From NCBI GenBank assembly GCA_964590995.1, contig CAZPYY010000032.1, positions 1 through 11,380 of the forward strand: 11,380 nucleotides of DNA, given 5' to 3'. The position numbers and the translations under genes were made by a program. The stretch comes from Susulua sp964590995 (lineage in GTDB: Bacteria; Omnitrophota; Gorgyraeia; Duberdicusellales; 4484-171). The notes below the pieces were generated by a model. It made no database searches and was not told the origin of the DNA. It saw only the letters and a list, made by a program, of their open reading frames with translations. Positions 6,839-11,380 of this stretch are shown one piece after another; position 1 is the stretch's first letter; every line of letters begins with the position of its first letter.

Positions 6839-7696
6839 CTAAATAGCCTCTAATATAGCCTTGATTATCCTTGGCTTATTAAGGGTGAAAAAATGAAGCT
6901 TTTTAGCCCCATTTTTGGCTAAACCCTGGCATTGTTTTATGGTAAAGTCAATCCCGGCCTTCTCTTGTTCCTGAGGCTTACCATCAAGCTTAGTCATGGT
7001 TTCTTCAATGTTTTTAGGGATGGTTGTGCGGCAAATAGAAGCGAATTGCTTAACCTTGGCTATATCAGTTAAGGGTAGAATTCCCGGCAAGACCGGAATA
7101 TCAATACCCTTCTTCTTCATCCTATCTAACAGCCTATAATAATAGGTATTATCAAAAAACATCTGGGTTACGGCAAAATCAGCTCCAGCATTAATCTTTT
7201 GCTTAGCATATTCTAAATCCTTATCTAAAGAAGCGGTCTCGATATGCCCTTCAGGATATACAGCAACACCAATGCAGAAGTGACCGTATTCTTTTATGAA
7301 TTTAACCAAATTCAAGGCATAGGAAAAATCCTGGTCTAAGAAATTAAAACCGTTAATACCCTCCGGAGGGTCACCACGTAAAGCCATAATATTATCAATA
7401 CCTTTACTCTTGTAGTCATCTAAAAGGCTTTTTAAAGCATCCGGTGATAAATCAAGGCAGGTTAAGTGAGGTGTAACCTCTAATCCCCCCTCCTCTAGGA
7501 GTAAGGAGACCGCATCCTGAGTTGCTCTCTGGGTAGTTCCGCCAGCGCCACAAGTCATAGAAGCATATAAAGGCTTACATTCCTTTAGAGCTTTAACTGT
7601 TCGAATAAGTGCGGCTCTGCCCTTCTCGCTTTTAGGCGGAAAAAACTCAAAAGCTACTCCCTTATCGCCTTGTTTAAGAATATCGCTTATCTTCAT
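6839..7696 (-). CDS. metF: 5,10-methylenetetrahydrofolate reductase
   Basis: MetF reduces 5,10-methylene-THF to 5-methyl-THF with FAD and NAD(P)H, supplying methyl groups for methionine synthesis (or the methyl branch of the Wood-Ljungdahl pathway). The 285 residues are the usual bacterial length and the TIM-barrel motifs are complete: FEFFPPK (16-22, catalytic Glu17), SMTCGAGG (46-53), TPHLTC (75-80), ALRGDPP (105-111, Asp109 near the flavin), GVAVYPEGH, AGADFAVTQMFFD and VLPGILP. No metH, metV or other folate gene is nearby, so the pathway cannot be settled. The ATG has no clear Shine-Dalgarno; a -10-like TAAAAT ends 9 nt before it, so the mRNA may be nearly leaderless. I see no terminator between metF and the pilus promoter, so read-through into merR is possible. 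Confidence 0.95.
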   Translation of the reverse strand: MKISDILKQGDKGVAFEFFPPKSEKGRAALIRTVKALKECKPLYASMTCGAGGTTQRATQDAVSLLLEEGGLEVTPHLTCLDLSPDALKSLLDDYKSKGIDNIMALRGDPPEGINGFNFLDQDFSYALNLVKFIKEYGHFCIGVAVYPEGHIETASLDKDLEYAKQKINAGADFAVTQMFFDNTYYYRLLDRMKKKGIDIPVLPGILPLTDIAKVKQFASICRTTIPKNIEETMTKLDGKPQEQEKAGIDFTIKQCQGLAKNGAKKLHFFTLNKPRIIKAILEAI

Positions 7697-7705
7697 CTTT
7701 AAATT

Positions 7706-7734
7706 ATTTTACTAATTGGCTCGGGCTTATGCAA
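7706..7734 (-). promoter_or_regulatory. metF: Candidate metF promoter
   Basis: On the minus strand: TTGCAT (7729-7734), a 17-bp spacer, and TAAAAT (7706-7711, 5 of 6). The predicted start lies only about 3 nt before the ATG at 7696, which fits the missing ribosome-binding site. The -35 is weak, so this is a moderate call. Confidence 0.4.
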
Positions 7735-7778
7735 GAGAAAGAATTTCCGGCTAACCTTAAGCTTTTTGTGTAAGTTAA

Positions 7779-7826
7779 CACCTACGCGGTGTAGGTAAAA
7801 GGATTACTCTGACCACCGCCTAGGTG
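7779..7826. repeat. REP-like nested hairpin between metF and radical SAM gene
   Basis: CACCTACGCGGTG (7779-7791) and CACCGCCTAGGTG (7814-7826) form an inverted repeat with one mismatch in 13 bp and a 22-nt loop. Each arm can also fold alone (ACCTACgcggtGTAGGT at 7780-7796, CCACCgcctaGGTGG at 7813-7827). Alternative pairings of this kind are seen in REP elements mobilised by IS200-like transposases. No T tract follows on the minus strand, so it is not an obvious terminator. Confidence 0.5.
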
Positions 7827-7856
7827 GGTATTGGTATCTTTGAGCTGATTAGGTAC

Positions 7857-7869
7857 AAGGTCTGACCCC
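7857..7869. repeat. Left copy of 13-bp inverted repeat
   Basis: AAGGTCTGACCCC is the exact reverse complement of GGGGTCAGACCTT at 8983-8995. The pair encloses the radical SAM gene, and this copy ends 2 nt before its stop codon. Confidence 0.7.
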
Positions 7870-7871
7870 CT

Positions 7872-8924
7872 TTATCGTTCTTGAAACTGAACATTCGTAA
7901 GCCTTGCTTCTTGGGCCCAGCGTTTTGCTTGTTTATATTCATCGCCAAGTAGGCACCTAGCGATAGCAGGATATTCAAATGCCTTATGACACGGCCGATA
8001 TTGCGACATGAGATTAACATAGGTATTTTTTGGTAGATTTTGTGAAATCCACTCGAGAACTTCTTTGGTATGGCCTACATTATTCGGCATAACCAGATGA
8101 CGAACCATGAGTCCACGACGTATAATTCCATCGGAATCAGGCTCGGCAACGCCAACCTGACGATCCATCTCAATCAAAGCTTGTTTAGCCATCTCAGGAT
8201 ACCACTCAGCTCCTGAGGAATAATTTGCGGCCATCTCAGGCGAAAAATATTTAAAATCAGGCAGGTAAATATCTACAACGCCATCAAGCATCTTCAAGAC
8301 CTCCAGACGTTCTGCGCCACAGGTATTGTATAGCAAAGGAATTTTTAAACCCTTCTCAGCTGCTATATCAAGAGCTAAAACAATATGCGCTACATAGTGC
8401 GTAGGTGTAACAACATTAACATTATGGCAACCCCTTTTTTGGAGGGCAATCATCATATTTGCCAAATCTTCAATGCTATGATGCCTTCCTATTCCGGCAA
8501 TACTTATTTCCCAGTTTATGCAGAAAACACACCTGAGGCCGCAATTCGCAAAAAAAATGGTACCGGAACCATATCTTCCCACCAAAGGCTCCTCTTCTCC
8601 AAAATGTGGGTGATATGATGATATTTTGAGCTTTACATTTGCCTGACAAAAACCTTTTTTTCCATCGAGACGGTTGATCCTGCACCTTCTGGGACAAAGT
8701 TCGCAACTCTTCATCATCTCCCAAAGCTTCTCGCCTCGCTCGCGCAGCTCACCGCTGCGGTGAAGTCTTAGGTAAACGGGTTCAAAAGCCATTTCAGGTT
8801 GGCTCCTATTTATTGTTCTCGCCTCTTTGCCAAATTCCTTTGTCAAGAAGAATAAAAATACCACAGCTAATATAACAAGAGCTCCAATAGGAAAATACCA
8901 TTTACTAAATCTATATCTGAACAT
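7872..8924 (-). CDS. PflX-type (COG1313) radical SAM protein, membrane-anchored
   Basis: A radical SAM enzyme of the family annotated as PflX or putative pyruvate formate-lyase activating enzyme; its true substrate is unknown. The radical SAM cluster motif is C128xxxC132xxC135 (NCGLRCVFCINW). Before it is the family's second cysteine group, C74xxC77xxxC81...C93 (CELCPRRC, GFC), then SSYHPHFGEEEPL. The C-terminal half (VDIYLPDFKYF, MVRHLVMPN, VNLMSQYRPCHKA) is complete. Family members usually begin near the YLRLHRSGEL segment (residue 51 here). This one adds about 44 residues with one clear transmembrane helix (about 9-28). Met45 has AGGAG 10 nt upstream and would give the standard soluble form. 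The upstream ATG has a TATAAT box 9 nt before it and no good ribosome-binding site. Family certain; start and location open. Confidence 0.88.
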   Translation of the reverse strand: MFRYRFSKWYFPIGALVILAVVFLFFLTKEFGKEARTINRSQPEMAFEPVYLRLHRSGELRERGEKLWEMMKSCELCPRRCRINRLDGKKGFCQANVKLKISSYHPHFGEEEPLVGRYGSGTIFFANCGLRCVFCINWEISIAGIGRHHSIEDLANMMIALQKRGCHNVNVVTPTHYVAHIVLALDIAAEKGLKIPLLYNTCGAERLEVLKMLDGVVDIYLPDFKYFSPEMAANYSSGAEWYPEMAKQALIEMDRQVGVAEPDSDGIIRRGLMVRHLVMPNNVGHTKEVLEWISQNLPKNTYVNLMSQYRPCHKAFEYPAIARCLLGDEYKQAKRWAQEARLTNVQFQER

Positions 8925-8933
8925 CCCAGCTAA

Positions 8934-8962
8934 ATTATACTCCCGATAATAAAAACTACAAA
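8934..8962 (-). promoter_or_regulatory. Candidate promoter of the radical SAM gene
   Basis: A perfect -10, TATAAT (8934-8939), lies 17 bp from a weak -35-like TTTGTA (8957-8962), read on the minus strand. The predicted start is about 3 nt before the ATG at 8924, the same near-leaderless geometry as metF. Confidence 0.4.
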
Positions 8963-8982
8963 CAAGAAATGTTTGCGAAGAA

Positions 8983-8995
8983 GGGGTCAGACCTT
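8983..8995. repeat. Right copy of 13-bp inverted repeat
   Basis: GGGGTCAGACCTT is the exact reverse complement of 7857-7869. It lies about 60 nt upstream of the radical SAM start codon, before its candidate promoter. Together the copies bracket a 1.1-kb unit. Confidence 0.7.
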
Positions 8996-9010
8996 CAGTT
9001 GTGAGTTAAG

Positions 9011-9048
9011 AAAAATAAGGGGATGCTTCCAATAAACACCCCCTTATC
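9011..9048 (-). terminator. Intrinsic terminator after the Cys-rich pair
   Basis: On the minus strand an ATAAGGGG arm (9040-9047) pairs with CCCCTTAT (9015-9022) around a loop of about 17 nt, and the stem runs into a T tract (TTTTTC). It lies 26 nt after the stop of the 69-residue cysteine-rich gene and closes that unit. Confidence 0.75.
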
Positions 9049-9073
9049 AAAGTGACTACACCTTAGCAGTTAC

Positions 9074-9283
9074 TTACTCCTTGATGCAGTTGCAATTCTT
9101 TTTGCAATTACACTCAGCGCTTTTACAGCATTCACCCTTACAAGTGCACTGTCCATCCTCGCAGCATTCTTCCTGCATGCACTCGCATTGGCGCTGTGAA
9201 CAACACTCTCCTTCTGTGAATGCAAAAGTACCGGATGACAGCATTAGCCCCGCTAAAAACAATGAGAAAATTGTTTTTTTCAT
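9074..9283 (-). CDS. Exported metallothionein-like Cys-repeat peptide
   Basis: A 69-residue protein with a clear signal peptide (MKK, hydrophobic core 5-15, likely cleavage after Ala21). The mature part of about 48 residues holds 14 cysteines: 27, 28, 33, 35, 40, 41, 46, 48, 52, 53, 58, 60, 64 and 66. They fall in three repeats of the form ECCxxxxCxCxx starting at residues 26, 39 and 51, plus a partial fourth (NCNC). Such density suggests binding of soft metals (Cu, Zn, Cd, Ag), as in metallothioneins, but metallothioneins are normally cytosolic and this one should act in the periplasm or outside. If exported as an oxidised protein it could instead be disulfide-knotted. AGGAGT lies 6 nt before the ATG. 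It follows the 97-residue Cys-rich gene by 42 nt. Coding is well supported; function is inferred. Confidence 0.85.
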   Translation of the reverse strand: MKKTIFSLFLAGLMLSSGTFAFTEGECCSQRQCECMQEECCEDGQCTCKGECCKSAECNCKKNCNCIKE

Positions 9284-9325
9284 GGTTTTACTCCTTTTTA
9301 AATTGTAATTGAATAAATAATAAAG

Positions 9326-9619
9326 TTAAGAGAGTTGCTTTGGGGGGTGAAAAATTGCCCTGATCGGTTCATCGGGCTGAAAAAAGGCATACCCGCATTT
9401 TTGAGATGCTGTAGGAAATATATTAAACGGAATTAAGGAGCTGTTTAAGCTAGCAATCGGTTGCCATTGTGGCCTACATGCCTGGGATTGGCAATTACAT
9501 GATTCACTACAGCAATTACAACTTTGGTGACAACAGCTAGTCAAGAGATTAATGAAAGGGCCTCCGGCTAACCCCACAATAATGGCCAATAATAAAAAAA
9601 CTAAAAGTGTTTTTCCCAT
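9326..9619 (-). CDS. Exported or membrane-anchored Cys-rich small protein
   Basis: A 97-residue protein I do not recognise. It starts with a basic residue and a strongly hydrophobic helix (about 4-26), a signal peptide or membrane anchor, followed by a cysteine cluster (C29, C30, C34, C36, C37, C41, C43, C48; SCCHQSCNCCSESCNC). After it comes a proline- and aromatic-containing tail with one more cysteine (C75) and the ending AIFHPPKQLS. The CNC/CC spacing echoes the repeat peptide 42 nt downstream, so the two probably share a metal-related or redox job. The ATG has no good Shine-Dalgarno, but a promoter lies 17 nt beyond the predicted leader start. This is the first gene of a two-gene unit. 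His31 and His91 could also be ligands. Coding is likely; function is unknown. Confidence 0.7.
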   Translation of the reverse strand: MGKTLLVFLLLAIIVGLAGGPFINLLTSCCHQSCNCCSESCNCQSQACRPQWQPIASLNSSLIPFNIFPTASQKCGYAFFQPDEPIRAIFHPPKQLS

Positions 9620-9642
9620 AGTCTATTTTATGCTTCTGTTAC

Positions 9643-9671
9643 AGTATACCATTTTTTTTAATAAGAAACAA
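9643..9671 (-). promoter_or_regulatory. Promoter of the Cys-rich gene pair
   Basis: On the minus strand: TTGTTT (9666-9671), a 17-bp spacer containing an A tract, and TATACT (9643-9648, 5 of 6). The same two hexamers recur before the cupin gene. It begins 5 nt after the hairpin that ends the upstream unit. Confidence 0.6.
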
Positions 9672-9675
9672 ATCT

Positions 9676-9706
9676 AAAATCCCGGAGATTTTTTCTCCGG
9701 AATTTT
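9676..9706. terminator. Bidirectional terminator hairpin after the cupin gene
   Basis: CCGGAGA (9682-9688) and TCTCCGG (9694-9700) form a perfect 7-bp stem around TTTTT, flanked by AAAAT and ATTTT, so T-rich tails exist in both directions. It lies downstream of the cupin gene on the minus strand. No + strand gene needing it is recognised except the remnant beside it. Confidence 0.7.
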
Positions 9707-9724
9707 AAGAGAAAAAATAGCAAG

Positions 9725-9826
9725 CTCCCCGTATTGGACGATTTTCGCAACTTTCTGGAGGAATTTAAGAGTTACTGCCTTACTGAAGAAGCAGATAAAT
9801 TACATAAAGAACTAATAATTGCTTGA
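9725..9826 (+). pseudogene. Coding remnant, copy A (unknown family)
   Basis: The + strand frame reads LPVLDDFRNFLEEFKSYC then LTEEADKLHKELIIA and a TGA at 9824-9826. It has no usable start codon or ribosome-binding site; reading upstream only runs through the hairpin. Its first 25 codons align without gaps to 10361-10435 (55 of 75 bases). In the first 22 codons most differences are synonymous or conservative, so both descend from a real protein gene. I do not recognise the family. It lies between the cupin stop and its terminator. Confidence 0.5.
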
Positions 9827-9852
9827 ACTGTAGCTATAAGCTTTTTATTAAC

Positions 9853-10257
9853 TTATCTCATTTCAGTTGGATTCGGTGTTTTAATAATTAAAAATGTGGC
9901 ATTTTCCTGTGACTTGTTTTTTATATCCATAGGAGTTTTATTGGCTACGGGCAATAATGTCCCTTCCTTGGCCATATTATCTGTGCCATCTAAATTTACA
10001 ACGACCTCACCTTTAATAACAACAAGGTGTACATTTGAATTTGCATTATGTTGCGGTACGCTCTGCCCCGGGCGTAATGCCGCTTGCATCATCAACAGAT
10101 GCTTCTCATCAACAAGTTTTCTCTTGCTCATTCCTGCCTCTTGATATGGTATATTATCTAGGACATTATCCATCTTCACCTCCTGTTCTGCATAAGTTAT
10201 TAATAGATTCACAAACATCATCGTTGATATAAATAAAACCATAAACAGATTTTTCAT
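9853..10257 (-). CDS. Exported small cupin-domain protein
   Basis: A 134-residue protein with an N-terminal signal peptide (hydrophobic 4-21, likely cleavage after Ala23) and a single cupin barrel. The cupin core is ALRPGQSVPQHNANSNVHLVVIKGEVVVNLDG (about 60-91). Motif 1 normally reads HxH followed by a Glu; here only the first histidine (H70) is kept, with another His at 77, and motif 2 (LLPVANKTPMDIKN) lacks its histidine. Metal binding is thus altered or lost, and a ligand-binding or structural role is possible. GAGGTG lies 4 nt before the first ATG. Met29, just after the signal peptide, has an even better site (AGGAGGTG, 10177-10184) and would give a cytoplasmic 106-residue form. It has its own promoter and terminator. 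Domain confident; function unknown. Confidence 0.82.
   Translation of the reverse strand: MKNLFMVLFISTMMFVNLLITYAEQEVKMDNVLDNIPYQEAGMSKRKLVDEKHLLMMQAALRPGQSVPQHNANSNVHLVVIKGEVVVNLDGTDNMAKEGTLLPVANKTPMDIKNKSQENATFLIIKTPNPTEMR
10177..10184 (-). promoter_or_regulatory. Strong internal ribosome-binding site in cupin gene
   Basis: AGGAGGTG on the minus strand precedes the ATG of Met29 (10171-10173) at near-ideal spacing. It falls in codons for Gln-Glu-Val just past the signal peptide, so a start here would make the mature protein without export. It could also be chance from the codons of EQEVK. Confidence 0.45.
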
Positions 10258-10285
10258 AATTCACCTCTTTTGCTAATTTTTGTTT

Positions 10286-10315
10286 AGTATAGCCTATTTG
10301 TTTTACCACAAACAA
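10286..10315 (-). promoter_or_regulatory. Promoter of the cupin gene
   Basis: On the minus strand: TTGTTT (10310-10315), an 18-bp spacer, and TATACT (10286-10291), the same hexamers as the Cys-rich promoter. The -35 lies in the T-rich tail of the upstream terminator, so the two signals are merged. Confidence 0.5.
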
Positions 10316-10318
10316 AAC

Positions 10319-10347
10319 CCCCTTACAACTACATTAGCTACAAGGGG
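10319..10347 (-). terminator. Terminator hairpin after the methyltransferase (repeat copy B)
   Basis: CCCCTT (10319-10324) pairs with AAGGGG (10342-10347). On the minus strand the stem is followed by GTTTTGTTTG, a T-rich tail. It lies about 90 nt after the methyltransferase stop. With its flank (10319-10364) it matches 11240-11285 at 37 of 46 bases without gaps. Confidence 0.7.
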
Positions 10348-10360
10348 TTAAAAATACAAA

Positions 10361-10435
10361 CTCCCCGTGTTGGACGAATTTCGCAACTTTTTGGATGAGT
10401 TTAGGGATTATTGTTTATCAGAAGAAAGTGGCAAG
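10361..10435 (+). pseudogene. Coding remnant, copy B (unknown family)
   Basis: The + strand frame reads LPVLDEFRNFLDEFRDYC then LSEESGK, homologous to copy A at 9725-9799. An in-frame TAA at 10349-10351 lies just upstream and no ATG follows; GTG at 10367 is the only start-like codon. Similarity ends at the methyltransferase stop codon (10436), as if that gene's end replaced the rest. Not a recognised family. Confidence 0.45.
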
Positions 10436-11197
10436 CTATTTCTCTGCGACAACAAGCATTTCGAAATCTTCCGTTGTTAGCTTATCCTTCCTCGAAAATG
10501 CTCCAAGCTTTGCTCCAAAAATATCTACTTTTTTGTAACCTAGCGTCCTTAAAAGCCATGTGATTTCGCAAGGCACGTAATAACGTTCGTTGCATTTTAG
10601 TTCCTTTTTATTTCCTGCATCGTCTTCAAATACAGTAGTATTGTAGTCGCGAAATGTCATTAAATCAAAGGTGTTACTTTTACAGGTCGCATTACCTTTT
10701 TCACCAGCTGATTCGTAAAATTTTTCAACTGAATGATAAAGCGGAAACAGTCCGTTAAGCGTGGTGAATATCAACTTCCCCTTATTCTTTAACACCTTTG
10801 TCGCATTTTTAAGAATATCAAAATTCATTTCATCCGTTTCCATCAAAGAGAAACCACCCTCGCAAATCATTATTCCGGCGTCAAATTCACCATCAAAAGG
10901 AAGATTGCGAGCATCATGTTTCTGAAAATCAATTTTCAGATTAAGCTGTTTTGCTTTTTCCTTTGCCCTGGCAAGTTGAGATTCCGATAAATCAATTCCC
11001 GTAATGCTGTAGCCTCGTTTTGATAACTCTATCGAATGCCTCCCTGTGCCACATCCGACATCAATTATTCTTATCTTTTTGTCATAATTTAATTCTTGTT
11101 CAATAAAATCGCATTCTCCCGGAGTTCCCTGAACAAAACACTCCTTATCATATTTGTTTGCATAATTTTCGAATAATGCCTCATACCATTGCTTCAT
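10436..11197 (-). CDS. Class I SAM-dependent methyltransferase
   Basis: A 253-residue Rossmann-fold methyltransferase using S-adenosylmethionine. Motif I is IIDVGCGTGRHS (44-55); the acidic residue ending strand 2 is D69 in ITGIDLS. Motif II/III regions are HDARNLPF (94-101) and FDAGIMICEGGFSLM, and KGKLIFTTLNG is the strand-5 region. The N-terminus (WYEALFENYANKYDKECF) resembles small-molecule methyltransferases of the Methyltransf_11/25 groups. The substrate cannot be told from sequence and the neighbours give no pathway. GGGAGGGG lies 6 nt before the ATG, which fixes the start. It is a single-gene unit with its own candidate promoter and terminator, in a stretch with repeats and gene remnants, so recent acquisition is possible. 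Family confident, substrate unknown. Confidence 0.9.
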   Translation of the reverse strand: MKQWYEALFENYANKYDKECFVQGTPGECDFIEQELNYDKKIRIIDVGCGTGRHSIELSKRGYSITGIDLSESQLARAKEKAKQLNLKIDFQKHDARNLPFDGEFDAGIMICEGGFSLMETDEMNFDILKNATKVLKNKGKLIFTTLNGLFPLYHSVEKFYESAGEKGNATCKSNTFDLMTFRDYNTTVFEDDAGNKKELKCNERYYVPCEITWLLRTLGYKKVDIFGAKLGAFSRKDKLTTEDFEMLVVAEK

Positions 11198-11220
11198 TGC
11201 TATCCCCTCCCTTTTGAATC

Positions 11221-11249
11221 ATTCTATATCAAACAAAGACCCCTTGCAA
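11221..11249 (-). promoter_or_regulatory. Candidate methyltransferase promoter
   Basis: On the minus strand: TTGCAA (11244-11249), a 17-bp spacer, and TAGAAT (11221-11226, 5 of 6). The -35 lies inside the arm of the hairpin at 11240-11268, so terminator and promoter overlap. Confidence 0.45.
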
Positions 11250-11268
11250 CTTAATAAGCTACAAGGGG
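11240..11268 (-). terminator. Terminator-like hairpin (repeat copy C)
   Basis: CCCCTTG (11240-11246) and CAAGGGG (11262-11268) form a perfect 7-bp stem, with an inner CTT/AAG pairing. On the minus strand it is followed by TCTTTGTTTG. It would end transcription from the gene at the right edge, whose stop is about 40 nt away. It is the sister copy of 10319-10347. Confidence 0.65.
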
Positions 11269-11305
11269 TTAAAGAGTGCAACTCCTTATTTAGGTCTAAT
11301 TCAAA

Positions 11306-11380
11306 TTATTCTTTCCAATTCCATTCATCATTCCAAGCAGAAAAACCTCTGAAATCAGTTCGAACAACCAATATGGCTCC
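11306..11380 (-). CDS. C-terminal end of an unidentified gene
   Basis: The minus-strand frame is open from the window edge to a TAA at 11306-11308: 24 codons ending LVVRTDFRGFSAWNDEWNWKE. The tail is rich in Trp and acidic residues. A terminator-like hairpin follows, as expected after a real gene end. The pattern LVVRTDF...W reminds me of the start of small DUF6924-type proteins, in which case the gene would be truncated here, but the piece is too short to rely on. Confidence 0.4.
   Translation of the reverse strand, partial: GAILVVRTDFRGFSAWNDEWNWKE

Noticed and set aside
7820..8020. Short minus-strand frame overlapping the end of the radical SAM gene
   Set aside because: It is a different frame within the conserved radical SAM C-terminus, runs through the REP-like hairpin and has no family match.
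9074..9619. The two Cys-rich proteins as ferredoxins or zinc fingers
   Set aside because: The spacing (CC, CxC, no CxxCxxCxxxCP) does not fit 4Fe-4S ferredoxins, and export signals argue against zinc fingers.
9676..11285. Integron-like cassette array with hairpins as attC sites
   Set aside because: The hairpins lack paired RYYYAAC/GTTRRRY core sites (GTTAAAA and GTTAAAG break the consensus), each gene has its own promoter, and no integrase is seen. T-rich tails fit terminators better.

Overview
The window comes from an AT-rich (roughly 40% G+C by eye) diderm bacterium. An outer-membrane secretin and several N-terminal export signals imply a double membrane. The gene layout and the fused pilus proteins would suit an uncultivated lineage such as Omnitrophota or a relative, but that is only a guess. 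Every gene I can support is on the minus strand, so transcription runs from high to low coordinates.

Positions 1-6740 hold a type IV pilus-type assembly operon. A near-consensus promoter at 6727-6755, with a palindromic operator over its -10 box and start site, drives a tiny MerR-like DNA-binding protein, a ParA-type ATPase, a fused PilM-PilN protein, a fused PilO-PilP protein, a PilQ-type secretin with an added C-terminal helical-repeat tail, and an exported coiled-coil protein cut by the window edge. The whole PilMNOP alignment subcomplex is thus packed into two polypeptides that link the cytoplasm to the secretin. The merR-parA pair at the operon head resembles a small partition cassette and may set where or when the machine is built. 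A 92-bp imperfect palindrome lies between the secretin and coiled-coil genes.

Positions 6839-8995 hold metF (methylenetetrahydrofolate reductase) and a PflX-type (COG1313) radical SAM protein with an unusual N-terminal membrane helix. Both have a -10-like box 9 nt before the ATG and no good ribosome-binding site at that ATG. A REP-like nested hairpin lies between them, and a 13-bp inverted repeat brackets the radical SAM gene.

Positions 9011-11380 look like a string of small independent units, each promoter, gene and terminator hairpin. The first is a pair of exported cysteine-rich small proteins, one of them a repetitive metallothionein-like peptide. Next come an exported cupin with a strong internal start site and a class I methyltransferase, followed by the last 24 codons of a further gene at the edge. 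Two diverged copies of an unrecognised + strand coding remnant lie downstream of the cupin and methyltransferase genes, and two of the hairpins are copies of one 46-bp repeat. This part looks like accessory, rearranged DNA, unlike the compact pilus operon.
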